From contig JAYRWN010000146.1 in the NCBI GenBank assembly GCA_041917975.1, forward strand, positions 1 to 28,766: a stretch of 28,766 nt of DNA, written 5' to 3'. The notes beneath the pieces were generated by a model. The model ran no database searches. It saw nothing but the letters and a program-made list of their open reading frames with translations, and was not told the origin of the DNA. Below are positions 1-8,527 of this stretch, one piece after another. Source of the DNA: JAYRWN01 sp041917975. GTDB taxonomy: Bacteria > Bacteroidota > Bacteroidia > Chitinophagales > Saprospiraceae. Each line of letters begins with the position of its first letter. Positions within the stretch are counted from its first letter, which is position 1. Made by a program: the position numbers and the translations under genes.

Positions 1-1311
1 ATGGATTTTTTGACTGAAGTGGCCAAATTAAGGGCAGCACGATTTCTGTGGGCAACCTTGATCAAACCGTTTAATCCGGCCAACCCGCTATCCATGGCTT
101 TGCGGACACATTGCCAAACGTCCGGGTGGAGCCTGACTGCCCAGGAGCCGTTTAACAACATCGTGCGTACCACCATAGAGGCCATGGCCGCTGTAGCCGG
201 GGGTACCCAAAGTTTACACACCAATGCGTTAGATGAGGCGCTAGCTTTGCCGACCGAATATTCGGCAGCAATAGCCCGGGAGACTCAGTTATACCTGCAA
301 CAAGAAACAGATATAACCAAAATTATAGACCCTTTTGGTGGCGCTTTCTGGATAGAACAAAAAACTTTGGACCTGATCAGGGAAGCAACAGCCTTACTGG
401 AGGAAGTGGATAGTCTGGGAGGAATTACCAAAGCCATCGAGCGTGGACTGCCGAAACGGCGCATTGAAGAAGAAGCTTTGCGTAAACAAGCAGACATTGA
501 ATCCGGGGCATGGCCAATAGTGGGTGTGAATATGTTGATGGAATCTACCGATCATACATTTACATTGTTGGATGTGGATTTGAAAGAGGTGTTAACAAAA
601 CAAATTCAGAGGCTTAACGCCGTGAAACAAAACCGGAATCCAGTGGATGTGGAACAAGCTCTCCAAGCTTTGGAAGAGGTGGCACGCACCGGACAGGGTA
701 ATCTGTTAGAAGCTGCGGTGGTCTGTGCCAGAACCCGGGCCACTCTCGGTGAAATTTCCCTGGCTTTGGAGAATACCTTTGGCCGTTATTCAGCCATCCC
801 TCGCACAGTTGCAGGGGTTTATGCCAATACGATGCAAAAAAATGAAGATTATCAGCAAGTGGTCGGAAAAGCAAAAGAGTTTGAAACCATCTTTGGCCGC
901 CGTCCACGGATACTTGTTTGTAAATTAGGTCAGGATGGTCATGATCGGGGGGCTAGAGTAGTGGCATCCAGTTTTGCCGACATGGGCTTCGATGTGGACC
1001 TGGGAGCCATGTTCCTTAATCCTGAAGAAGCGGTAAAACAGGCTATCGAAAATGACGTCCATTTTCTGGGCATCTCGTCCCTAGCGGGAGGGCATAAAAC
1101 GTTAGTTCCCGAAGTCTTGCAGCTTTTAAAGGTACGGCATGCTGAACACATCCTGGTGGTAGTAGGGGGTATTATTCCAACTCACGATTACGAGGAGCTA
1201 TTTCAGCAGGGCGTGGCAGCTATTTTTGGACCGGGTACCATCCTTACAGAAGCCGCTCTGGCTTTATTGGAGGTTATGATCAGCAAAAATCCCGATCACT
1301 CCTCCAGATAA
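1..1311 (+). CDS. mutB: Methylmalonyl-CoA mutase large subunit, 3' part (5' end outside window)
   Basis: Adenosylcobalamin-dependent mutase interconverting methylmalonyl-CoA and succinyl-CoA (propionate/succinate metabolism, cytoplasm). The visible 436 residues match roughly the last 60% of the large subunit, which is normally about 700 residues, so the first Met seen is internal and the gene runs off the left edge. The end of the substrate-binding barrel carries GGTQSLHTN at residues 67-75. The C-terminal B12-binding domain has DGHDRG at 312-317, with His314 the expected cobalt ligand, then SLAGGH at 360-365, a GGIIP strand-loop at about 389-393 and FGPGT at 409-413. All expected B12-domain motifs are present, so the subunit looks functional. 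The small subunit would be expected upstream, outside the window. The stop overlaps the convergent hemW end by 16 bases. Confidence 0.96.
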   Translation: MDFLTEVAKLRAARFLWATLIKPFNPANPLSMALRTHCQTSGWSLTAQEPFNNIVRTTIEAMAAVAGGTQSLHTNALDEALALPTEYSAAIARETQLYLQQETDITKIIDPFGGAFWIEQKTLDLIREATALLEEVDSLGGITKAIERGLPKRRIEEEALRKQADIESGAWPIVGVNMLMESTDHTFTLLDVDLKEVLTKQIQRLNAVKQNRNPVDVEQALQALEEVARTGQGNLLEAAVVCARTRATLGEISLALENTFGRYSAIPRTVAGVYANTMQKNEDYQQVVGKAKEFETIFGRRPRILVCKLGQDGHDRGARVVASSFADMGFDVDLGAMFLNPEEAVKQAIENDVHFLGISSLAGGHKTLVPEVLQLLKVRHAEHILVVVGGIIPTHDYEELFQQGVAAIFGPGTILTEAALALLEVMISKNPDHSSR

Positions 1312-2423
1312 AATAAGTCAGAGGAAATGCGGTCCGCCCATAATTTTCCTTGGGTGGATAGTATAAAAGCGTCAGATTTCTCTACGATTAGCTGACGCTC
1401 TAGCCATGGCCGCATACAATCCGTAAAATGATTTTGAAATACTAAATCAAATCGCGCCAAATCACGCCTTAGGCAGCCCCATTGTGTGCGTAGGGAAGTC
1501 ATAACCCATTCATTATATTTTTTTTCTGGAGTAAGGTGTTCCAGTTCACAGGGCACTTGCCCCCCTTCTATGGTATCCATATAACGGATGTTATGGGCGA
1601 TATTCCACTGACGGCTGTGGCCATTATAGGAATGTGCGCTGGGTCCTATCCCAAGATATGGAACCCCTTGCCAGTAAGCGGTGTTATGCCGCGCAAGCGC
1701 TCCTGGCCGGGCATAATTGGAGATCTCATAGTTCCAATAGCCTTTAGACTCCATACGCTCCAGAAGGTGCAGGAACTGGCTGCGTGATACGCCCTCATCA
1801 GGCGCTTCCATTTTCCGTTTACGAATCATACCCGAAAGTGCTGTTTTCGGTTCGACGGTCAGAGCATATGCGGATAAGTGTGGTAAATCCAGCCGAAAAA
1901 AGTGATCTAAATTACCAGACCAGGACTCTAAAGTGGACCCCGGTAATCCATAGATAAGATCGATGTTTAGATTCACCAGTCCACCCGCTTTGGCTAAGCG
2001 GATGGCCTCAAAACATTGGTCAGCCCGGTGTACGCGGTTCATCCAGGAGAGTTCCTGCTGCAGAAATGATTGTATCCCCAGACTCAGCCGATTAATACCC
2101 ATTGCAGCCCAGAAGGCTATAGACTCGGCTGAAATATCATCTGGATTAGCCTCCATGGTAATCTCGGGATGTGAACTGAAACTAAATTGACTTCGGATAG
2201 CCTTAAAAAGTTTTTCGAGTTGGTCAAAGGTGAGTATAGATGGCGTACCTCCCCCCAAGTAAACCGTTTCGAGTTGATCATTAAGATAGTTTTGTTGCAG
2301 GTCCATTTCCCGGACCATCGCTTGAATCATACGGTCCTGGTAACGGGCCGTAGTGCTAAAATGAAAATTACAATAGTGGCAGGCCTTACGACAAAAAGGA
2401 ATATGTAAATAGAGTCCGGACAT
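1296..2423 (-). CDS. hemW: Radical SAM heme chaperone HemW
   Basis: HemW-type radical SAM protein of 375 residues, the usual length. The N-terminal radical SAM motif CRKACHYCNF (Cys11, Cys15, Cys18) binds the 4Fe-4S cluster. It has the HemW form CxxxCxYCxF without the extra cysteine seen in the coproporphyrinogen dehydrogenase HemN. GGGTP at 57-61 is the SAM-binding strand, followed by SLGIQSF. A HNTAYW...YLGIGPSAHS block near residue 250 is typical of HemW/HemN-like proteins, and a HemN_C-like region follows. The family is known to bind heme and help insert it into respiratory proteins; older annotation calls it oxygen-independent coproporphyrinogen III oxidase. It stands alone, convergent with mutB (16-base overlap) and divergent from the PASTA gene. 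Confidence 0.93.
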   Translation of the reverse strand: MSGLYLHIPFCRKACHYCNFHFSTTARYQDRMIQAMVREMDLQQNYLNDQLETVYLGGGTPSILTFDQLEKLFKAIRSQFSFSSHPEITMEANPDDISAESIAFWAAMGINRLSLGIQSFLQQELSWMNRVHRADQCFEAIRLAKAGGLVNLNIDLIYGLPGSTLESWSGNLDHFFRLDLPHLSAYALTVEPKTALSGMIRKRKMEAPDEGVSRSQFLHLLERMESKGYWNYEISNYARPGALARHNTAYWQGVPYLGIGPSAHSYNGHSRQWNIAHNIRYMDTIEGGQVPCELEHLTPEKKYNEWVMTSLRTQWGCLRRDLARFDLVFQNHFTDCMRPWLERQLIVEKSDAFILSTQGKLWADRISSDLFYLEE

Positions 2424-2457
2424 AAATAGGCAACCTCAGAAATTGAGCATAAAATTA

Positions 2458-2465
2458 TAGATTTG
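2458..2465 (+). promoter_or_regulatory. Candidate -7 promoter box for the PASTA gene
   Basis: TAGATTTG matches the Bacteroidota -7 consensus TAnnTTTG exactly and lies about 100 bases before the chosen ATG. No TTG at the usual -33 spacing is visible, so support is partial. Confidence 0.35.
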
Positions 2466-2567
2466 TGCCGTAAACCTGTAAACTTTACAACGGGGTGATA
2501 TTTAACACGCTAATCACGGGGGGTGGCGTTTTACACTGATAACTATTTAAGTAAAGTACTTCAGCCA

Positions 2568-3422
2568 ATGAATGAACCGGTAAAAAATAAGTCCTCATTA
2601 ACCATGTCCGATCTGGGCCTATTACTGCGCTCAAAACAGTTTTGGAAAGAGGCCATCAAGGTACCTTTATTCCTCTTGGGGATGTTAATATTAACCATGT
2701 TGTTTTTAAGGATATATACCAGACATGGCCAATCCAGGGAGATGCCGGATTACAGCGGGCTTTCATTTAATGAGGCCCAAAATAAAGCGGATAAACGCAG
2801 TTTTGAGTTGGTGATTACGGATTCTATTTTTATAGTGGGAGAGCCTGGCTCAAAAGTATTACAACAAAATCCAGTCGCCGGTTCTAAGGTTAAGAAGGGG
2901 AGGAAGGTTTATGTGGTGGTCACCAAGCATGATCCGGACAAAGTACGTATTGAAGATTTACCCATGCTTTACGGCAATATTTATTCTGCGGTTAAACCAT
3001 CCTTGGAATCGTATGGTTTTGCCACAGCCATAAAAGATTACCGCTATGATAACGGCCCGGAGAATGGGATTCTGGAGGTGTGGTATAACGGGCAGCTTAT
3101 TATAAATAAGGACGGTCGCAAAAACGGAACCCAACTGGATAAAGGAGGCACCTTAGAATTTATCCTGGGTAAAAGCAGTGATGGATTAACCAGTATACCG
3201 GATCTGGTGTGTAATTTATACGGCAACGCTTTATTTCTGGCTCAGAGTTTGTTTCTGGAAATGGCCGTGCAAAATGAAGATGAAATAAGCCGTAGTGAAT
3301 GGTCTACAGCCTACGTGGTAAAACAATTTCCACCCCACGATCCGGAAAGTACCAATAAACTGATCATGGGTGACACCATCCGGGTAACTTTAAGCCCGGT
3401 AAAACCGGATACCTGTCCGTAA
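2568..3422 (+). CDS. Membrane-anchored PASTA-domain protein
   Basis: Protein of 284 residues from the ATG at 2568. A short cytoplasmic N-terminus is followed by one membrane segment (FLLGMLILTMLFL, about residues 36-48), then about 230 extracytoplasmic residues with three PASTA-like repeats beginning near EMPDYSGLS, IEDLPMLYG and TSIPDLVCN. PASTA domains generally bind peptidoglycan or muropeptides, or act as spacers in cell-wall proteins. There is no kinase or transpeptidase domain, so this is a stand-alone PASTA protein of a type common in Bacteroidota, and a role at the envelope is inferred. The frame stays open upstream to a GTG at 2523, and another ATG occurs at 2604. I prefer 2568 because residues before it are not hydrophobic or family-like, but the start is not settled. 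Confidence 0.85.
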   Translation: MNEPVKNKSSLTMSDLGLLLRSKQFWKEAIKVPLFLLGMLILTMLFLRIYTRHGQSREMPDYSGLSFNEAQNKADKRSFELVITDSIFIVGEPGSKVLQQNPVAGSKVKKGRKVYVVVTKHDPDKVRIEDLPMLYGNIYSAVKPSLESYGFATAIKDYRYDNGPENGILEVWYNGQLIINKDGRKNGTQLDKGGTLEFILGKSSDGLTSIPDLVCNLYGNALFLAQSLFLEMAVQNEDEISRSEWSTAYVVKQFPPHDPESTNKLIMGDTIRVTLSPVKPDTCP

Positions 3423-3427
3423 AGGCC

Positions 3428-3982
3428 TTATTGTAATTTACCCCGGATGTTCCAATTGATGCTGGTGTTCGCCACCGATTGATAAGTGACCCAATTCGTA
3501 TTGCGGCCATCATAAAACCAATCTCCATTGGTTTTTCCGGGACCGGCGTCGCAACCCACCGTTTCTCTTACATCGGTAAGATTAAAGCGCACGGTCAGCC
3601 ACAAATCTTCGGCTCCGATGGTTACCGGAGTGGTCAGCGAATGTGTATTCCATTTATCCGCCTGGACCACATCTGTAGCATTAAATTCGTAAGCCAGAGT
3701 GCCAGGTTTATTGCCATCACTTCCTTGGTAAACGCGGATAAAGCAGCGTGCCGGAATGCGGGTTTGATACCACTGGAATTCAGCCAGAGTTTTGCCTATC
3801 TGCTGGGTTAGGGTATTAGCAGGAAATTTTACCGCATATTCATAGGCGCCGGCTGGAAGCGTGGGACTGGTGCTATAGTTGTTATCGTAAGCTAAAAGAT
3901 CAGAACTCGTGTCTTCTTTTTCACAGTGCACGAAAACTATTGCCACCAGGACAAATAATAAAACCTTGAAATGTTTGATCAT
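3428..3982 (-). CDS. Secreted lipoprotein with a beta-sandwich domain, function unknown
   Basis: The ATG at 3982 gives 184 residues and a clear lipoprotein signal: a basic start (MIKHFK), a hydrophobic core and a lipobox-like VFVHC, with the lipidated cysteine at residue 20. An upstream in-frame ATG (4033) would put 17 polar residues before the signal and is rejected. The mature part has the pattern of a beta-sandwich module often seen in secreted Bacteroidota proteins: an AVKFPANTL-like strand, then a segment in which a strand precedes YQGSDGNKPGTLAYE, then WNTHSLTTPVTIGAEDLWL. No catalytic motif is visible, so it may be a binding or adhesion module. It is convergent with the PASTA gene, 5 bases apart, and separated from the genes upstream by a terminator. 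Confidence 0.75.
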   Translation of the reverse strand: MIKHFKVLLFVLVAIVFVHCEKEDTSSDLLAYDNNYSTSPTLPAGAYEYAVKFPANTLTQQIGKTLAEFQWYQTRIPARCFIRVYQGSDGNKPGTLAYEFNATDVVQADKWNTHSLTTPVTIGAEDLWLTVRFNLTDVRETVGCDAGPGKTNGDWFYDGRNTNWVTYQSVANTSINWNIRGKLQ

Positions 3983-4087
3983 TCCGTCTTTGAATTTATT
4001 ACTATAACAAATTAATAGATTTACTTGATGCACCGTACTTTCAAAAATCTATTAATCAAATGTTAAAAAATCTTCAGACTCCAGCAC

Positions 4088-4123
4088 AAAAAAATAGCCG
4101 CCTCGCTGTGAAGCAAAGCGGCT
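4088..4123 (-). terminator. Rho-independent terminator
   Basis: On the minus strand the stem AGCCGC/GCGGCT (4096-4123, with a possible inner GCT/AGC pairing) is followed by T7 (4088-4094). It lies just after the peptidoglycan-binding fragment and upstream of the lipoprotein gene, isolating the latter from genes further upstream. Confidence 0.8.
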
Positions 4124-4152
4124 TTATAATGCGTTTGAAATTTAGGAACAGA

Positions 4153-4371
4153 TTAGTTAACTCCCAGTGATCTTAAGGTCTCCCGATCCAGCTGGCCTTC
4201 GGGCAATTTGTTGTCTTTTTGATATTTTAACAATGCGGCTTTCGTCAGCGTCCCAATAATGTTATCAATTGGGCCTGGGTCATAACCTTTGGCTTTCAAA
4301 GCTTCTTTAATGCTAAAACGAATAGTTTTGATTTCATAGTTTTGAATTTGGTTTATGTTTAAAAAGTGACT
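4153..4371 (-). pseudogene. Peptidoglycan-binding domain fragment, no start codon
   Basis: An open frame of 72 codons encodes a clear PG_binding_1-type helical module: IKEALKAKGYDPGPIDNIIG, then TKAALLKYQKDNKLP, then GQLDRETLRSLGVN and a TAA. The GYDPGPID, KYQKDN and LR.LGV positions are those conserved in the C-terminal domain of longer Bacteroidota envelope proteins. No ATG, GTG or TTG occurs in frame between the upstream stop (4372-4374) and the domain. Two further in-frame stops lie just upstream, at 4375-4377 and 4384-4386. An ATG in another frame at about 4336 opens a short signal-like peptide (MKSKLFVLA) that ends after 13 codons, so a frameshift could join the two. It is most likely a remnant of a longer gene; translation from a rare start or by frameshift is the alternative. 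A good terminator follows it. Confidence 0.6.
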
Positions 4372-4601
4372 TTACTATCTGATTTAGAAAAATCGAACTT
4401 TAGACGCCATGTAAAGACATAAGTCACACAATCCTTTTTCAAAACGATGGAACATAAAAGCCGCTGAGTGAAGTTGAATAACCAGCTTTCTACCCAAGAC
4501 TTCGTAAGGGATTTCAACCCTTACCTGGACATGTCCTACCATTCTGGTAGGTTGATTGGGGGTATAGAATGGGTTTTTCGGCGAAGGGTAAATATACCGA
4601 T

Positions 4602-5771
4602 CTAAACCGGGAAACAACAAAAATACTTCGTAGAAATTCTATTTTCTGCCGGAAAATCCGTCAACTGGGATAACGGACATACCTGGCCGTTTTTCTGCAG
4701 GATACCGATTTCATTTGCTCCCCCGGCATAATGCATATTTGACTCTGACCCGGTCAGCACGAGCTCCCGGGCTGTTTCCTGCCCATATTTTGTACTGACT
4801 TCCTGAGCGAGCTGATGGATTTCTTCCGGGGTAAAGGGCTCATTTTTAAATCGGGTTTTAAACAGCTTTCGATGTAAGAGACCTTGGGCCAGTAGGCTTA
4901 AGTAAGGGTTTTTACCACGGTTGTACAATTTGAGTAAAGTGATGATGTCGTAATCATCCAGTGACGCAAAGTTGACAATAAACTCATGATCGGTATTATT
5001 TTTATACCATAGCATGTTGAGGGTAGGATTCGGCGTGATGATTTCTTCTGTTTTAAGGATGCTGAGGAACTTACGCAACATTTGTTCGGCGGCGATGACG
5101 GTTTTATGTAAATAGACCTGCCAGTACATCATGCGGCGTGCCATTAGGAAATTTTCGATACTCAATAAGCCTTTTTCTTCAATGACCAGATTGTCGTCTA
5201 TTACCATCAGCATCTTGATAATACGGTCGTAACCTATGATCCCTTCGGCCACACCGGTAAAAAAACTATCCCGGTTCAGATAATCCATTCGATCCATATC
5301 AAGTTGGCTGGACACCAGTTGATGTAAAAAACGTTTAGGATAGGTATCGGAATAAATCTGGCTGGCCATAGTGAGCGGATGGGTAAATTCTTGTGCCAGC
5401 TCATCAAAATAAAGCTGCGAGACTTTTTCATGGTGTAAATCAGTAAACATGTATTCCAAGGCATGCGAAAAAGGGGCATGGCCTATATCATGCAGAAGAA
5501 TGGCGATACACACAGCCTCTTCTTCTTCCTCGGTGATGGATATACCTTTAGCACGAAGAGTAGCCAGTGCTTCCACGGTGAGATGTAAGGCACCGAGCGC
5601 GTGGTGAAACCTGGTGTGATGCGCTCCAGGATAAACATAATCGGATAAGCCTAATTGTTTGATGCGGCGCAATCGTTGGAAATAGGGATGTTCGACTAAA
5701 TCAAAGGTGCTGTCGTAGGGTAAAGAAATAAAACCATAGACCGGGTCGTTAAAGATTTTTCTTTTATTCAT
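4602..5771 (-). CDS. HD-domain phosphohydrolase (SAMHD1/dGTPase-like)
   Basis: Cytoplasmic 389-residue HD-superfamily enzyme. Metal-ligand motifs are complete: RFHHALG (His56), ILLHDIGHAPFSH (His94-Asp95, with a further histidine pair) and QLDMDRMDY (Asp158). The layout H...HD...D is that of dNTP triphosphohydrolases and SAMHD1-like proteins, so hydrolysis of a nucleotide phosphate is likely, but the substrate cannot be read from sequence. The C-terminal TKYFCCFP resembles the normal end of Bacteroidota members of this family, so the protein appears complete despite the disturbed sequence downstream. It is divergent from porX across 133 bases. Confidence 0.88.
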   Translation of the reverse strand: MNKRKIFNDPVYGFISLPYDSTFDLVEHPYFQRLRRIKQLGLSDYVYPGAHHTRFHHALGALHLTVEALATLRAKGISITEEEEEAVCIAILLHDIGHAPFSHALEYMFTDLHHEKVSQLYFDELAQEFTHPLTMASQIYSDTYPKRFLHQLVSSQLDMDRMDYLNRDSFFTGVAEGIIGYDRIIKMLMVIDDNLVIEEKGLLSIENFLMARRMMYWQVYLHKTVIAAEQMLRKFLSILKTEEIITPNPTLNMLWYKNNTDHEFIVNFASLDDYDIITLLKLYNRGKNPYLSLLAQGLLHRKLFKTRFKNEPFTPEEIHQLAQEVSTKYGQETARELVLTGSESNMHYAGGANEIGILQKNGQVCPLSQLTDFPAENRISTKYFCCFPV

Positions 5772-5813
5772 ATTAAAAACAATACTACAGGGTTGAATAG
5801 AGTCGTTATGACA

Positions 5814-5821
5814 GCAAAGTA
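5814..5821 (-). promoter_or_regulatory. Candidate -7 box for the HD phosphohydrolase gene
   Basis: TACTTTGC on the minus strand, about 43 bases before the ATG, resembles the shortened TAnnTTGC boxes seen before fabH (8796) and the ATP-grasp gene (25042). No -33 TTG is visible. Confidence 0.3.
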
Positions 5822-5904
5822 ACTATTTCATTACGAATTCGGTTAATCTTTCCACTCTGAGAAGTGTTATTACTATTTCTATTTCACTTTTTTGAAACTG
5901 ATTT

Positions 5905-7461
5905 ATGTCTGCCAATATTAAAATTTTATGGGCTGATGATGAGATTGATTTGCTCAAATCTCAGCTTTATTTTCTGGAAAAAAAAGGGTATGATGTGGTC
6001 ACCGTGACCAATGGATACGATGCCCTGGAAGAGTATCAAAATAATCCCGGCGTGGATGTGGTGTTTCTGGATGAGTCTATGCCCGGATTGTCAGGATTAG
6101 AAACCTTGAGCCGTTTTAAGAACATCAATGCGAATCTGCCCATCGTTATGATCACCAAGAATGAGGCGGAAAATATTATGGAGGAAGCTATTGGATCACA
6201 GATAGACGATTATCTGATTAAGCCGGTAAATCCCAACCAGATCCTACTGACTTTAAAAAAAATTATCGACAATAAACGTCTGGTGCGCGAAAAAACCATG
6301 ACGGATTATCAGCAAGAATTCAGGCAAATATTAGCATCCATCAATAGTTCACCGCTATTTGGTGAATGGGCGGATATCTACCGCAAAATAATTTATTGGG
6401 AATTAAAGCTGGATGAATCGTCTACCTCGGATATGACGGAAATTTTATCCATGCAAAAAAAAGAAGCCAATGCGGAGTTTTCTAAATACGTCGGAAAAAA
6501 TTATGAGAATTGGATCAATGGGCGTGGCGAACATCCGGTCATGTCTCATGAATTAATGCGCACCAAAGTATTTCCATACCTCAAAGATATTCCTACTTTT
6601 TTTGTATTGCTGGATAACTTGCGTTACGACCAATGGAAGACTCTGGAGCCCATCATTACCTCTTTATTTAAAGTTGAGGAAGAGGATTATTTTTTCAGCA
6701 TATTACCCACGTCCACCCAATACAGTCGCAACGCTATTTTTGCAGGCATGACACCCTATGATATTTCTGTGAATTATCCGCAATGGTGGTTAAATGATAA
6801 TGAGGAAGGTGGGAAAAATATGCATGAAAATGATTTCTTTACGGAACAAATGAAGCGGGTTTTTCGAAAAGAGGTACGGCATGATTACCTCAAGATTACC
6901 AACCTGAATGACGGAAAATTATTGCAAGATAAGATCCTGGATTATCAACATAATAATCTTACAGCCATCGTCTATAATTTTATTGACATGCTCAGTCATG
7001 CCCGCACAGAAATGGAAGTGCTGAAAGAATTAGCCAGTGATGAAAAGGCTTATCGCAGTCTGACGCGCAGCTGGTTCATTCACTCACCCTTATGGGATGC
7101 CTTACAACGTCTGGCCAACAAAGATGTCCAATTAATCATTACCACTGATCATGGTACCATCCGCGTGAAAACCCCAAGCAAAGTAGTCGGTGACCGCGAG
7201 ACCACAACTAATTTGCGCTATAAAGTCGGTCGTAATCTACAATACGACCGGCGGGATGTAATAGATTTTCGAGATCCAAAACAAGTCAAATTACCTAGCC
7301 CAAATGTTAGTTCCAGCTACATTTTTGCCAAGGAGGACGGATATTTTCTTTATCCGAATAATTACAGTTATTATAATAATTATTACCGTGATACTTTTCA
7401 ACACGGAGGAGTCTCCCTGGAGGAAATGGTTTGCCCGGTTATCCGGCTGCGAACAAAGTAA
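5905..7461 (+). CDS. porX: PorX: T9SS response regulator with PglZ domain
   Basis: 518 residues, the full PorX length. Residues 1-125 form a CheY-like receiver: acidic pocket DDE at 11-13, phospho-acceptor Asp56 in FLDESMPG, Thr84 and Lys106 (LIKP). A linker leads to a PglZ/alkaline-phosphatase-like domain from about residue 225, with candidate metal and catalytic residues Asp237 (LLDNLRYDQW), Thr271 (PTSTQYSRNAIF), Asp361 and His365 (FIDMLSHAR), Asp415-His416 (TTDHG) and His500 (QHGG). In Porphyromonas gingivalis PorX works with the kinase PorY and the sigma factor SigP to control T9SS genes, and its PglZ domain hydrolyses (oligo)nucleotides. PorY is not in this window, so PorX is unlinked to its partner, as is usual. 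A T9SS cargo gene lies at 14219. Confidence 0.95.
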   Translation: MSANIKILWADDEIDLLKSQLYFLEKKGYDVVTVTNGYDALEEYQNNPGVDVVFLDESMPGLSGLETLSRFKNINANLPIVMITKNEAENIMEEAIGSQIDDYLIKPVNPNQILLTLKKIIDNKRLVREKTMTDYQQEFRQILASINSSPLFGEWADIYRKIIYWELKLDESSTSDMTEILSMQKKEANAEFSKYVGKNYENWINGRGEHPVMSHELMRTKVFPYLKDIPTFFVLLDNLRYDQWKTLEPIITSLFKVEEEDYFFSILPTSTQYSRNAIFAGMTPYDISVNYPQWWLNDNEEGGKNMHENDFFTEQMKRVFRKEVRHDYLKITNLNDGKLLQDKILDYQHNNLTAIVYNFIDMLSHARTEMEVLKELASDEKAYRSLTRSWFIHSPLWDALQRLANKDVQLIITTDHGTIRVKTPSKVVGDRETTTNLRYKVGRNLQYDRRDVIDFRDPKQVKLPSPNVSSSYIFAKEDGYFLYPNNYSYYNNYYRDTFQHGGVSLEEMVCPVIRLRTK

Positions 7462-7604
7462 AATCAACTTGCAATATCATTATTGACAAAATAATTAGGT
7501 TGACTAATTTAATTTTAATTGGCTGCGTTTGTTAAATATTTCAGATGAACTCACGCCGTACAGGCCAATTAATACCATAGTTCCGGCAAGTTCTGTTTAG
7601 GTCA

Positions 7605-7639
7605 CAAAAAAAAAGTTCCTGCTGCAGAGCAACAGGAAC
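7605..7639 (-). terminator. Rho-independent terminator after the thioredoxin-SPOR gene
   Basis: The minus strand shows GTTCCTG/CAGGAAC (7615-7621 with 7633-7639, perfect 7-bp stem, 11-base loop) followed by T9 (7606-7614). It lies 37 bases beyond the stop of the gene it would end. Confidence 0.85.
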
Positions 7640-7675
7640 ATTTACTGTTTTGGGATGATATAGAGAGAGGGATAA

Positions 7676-8527
7676 TTATTCCAGATGGCTGGGGAATGAT
7701 TTTACCAGGCCATTGTACCCTTTGTTTTTTAGGGTATTTAGTAAAGCATCAGCAGAATATTTATCGTTAAATTTACCTGCCACCAAACGATAGGTAACTT
7801 CACCGGTGCTGCTGTTTTTTTCATTAATAATATTTACCGGCTCACTGATTTGTTTTTTCAATAAATCTACCTGGCGCATAACATTTTGAGCATCCTTATA
7901 TACACCTAATTGTACCCGGTATACAGACTGCCCGGCTGTGCTAGTATTGGAAGATTGGGTGGCAGTTGGAGCACTGTAGGTTGATTTAGTTGTGGTGGTT
8001 GGTTTGGCAGTTGCAGTACTTTTTACAGGTTTTGAAGAGGTATAAGTGGTGGTGGTGGACTCTGAGGAGGTGATGGTGTTATCATCCTGTACGGGAGCTA
8101 TGGCATCGGAGGATTTATTCTCTTTCAATACCTTTAATAACTGGCTGGCGGATAAAGATTTTTCATGTTTTGCCACCATTTGTCCTTGATCATTAAAGAC
8201 GATGATCGTTGGTAAGTACTCTACGTTGTACTTTTCTTTGAGTGCATGCCCGTCAAAATCTTCAATATTGATTTTCACAGCGACATAATTATCCTGAATG
8301 TATTCGGCCAATTTGCCATTGGAATAGGTATTGTCTTCCATCCATTTACAGGGTTTGCACCAGTCTGCATAAAATTCGAGGAAATAATACTTATTCTCTG
8401 CTTTAGCTTTTTCTTTGGCGGAAATCAGACTTCCGGTGAAAAATTCCACCTTCCGGTCAGGGGTAGAGGCAAACGCTGGTGCAGACACCAGGCAAATCAC
8501 CCCTATTGCAAACAACAACTTTTTCAT
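7676..8527 (-). CDS. Exported thioredoxin-like protein with C-terminal SPOR domain
   Basis: The ATG at 8527 gives 283 residues and begins a standard signal peptide (MKKLLFAIG...SAPAFA, cleavage likely after Ala19-Phe-Ala). The longer frame to 8551 adds only eight residues ahead of it. A thioredoxin fold follows with the active site DWCKPCKWM, the two cysteines spaced CxxC, and a conserved cis-proline region (VEYLPTIIVF). A low-complexity Ser/Thr/Lys/Pro linker of about 60 residues leads to a SPOR domain (VYRVQLGVYKDA ... VTYRLVAGKFNDKYSA) over the last 75 residues. SPOR domains bind denuded septal peptidoglycan, so a periplasmic disulfide reductase or chaperone positioned on the cell wall is inferred. 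Single-gene unit with its own terminator. Confidence 0.88.
   Translation of the reverse strand: MKKLLFAIGVICLVSAPAFASTPDRKVEFFTGSLISAKEKAKAENKYYFLEFYADWCKPCKWMEDNTYSNGKLAEYIQDNYVAVKINIEDFDGHALKEKYNVEYLPTIIVFNDQGQMVAKHEKSLSASQLLKVLKENKSSDAIAPVQDDNTITSSESTTTTYTSSKPVKSTATAKPTTTTKSTYSAPTATQSSNTSTAGQSVYRVQLGVYKDAQNVMRQVDLLKKQISEPVNIINEKNSSTGEVTYRLVAGKFNDKYSADALLNTLKNKGYNGLVKSFPSHLE

Noticed and set aside
1296..2423. Calling this gene hemN (coproporphyrinogen III dehydrogenase)
   Set aside because: The cluster motif is CxxxCxYCxF without the extra cysteine, and the size (375 residues) and HNTAYW block fit HemW.
4384..4620. Minus-strand open frame of 78 codons after the HD gene
   Set aside because: It overlaps the HD gene end, has no recognisable motif, and its composition does not look like a protein; possibly part of a decayed gene.
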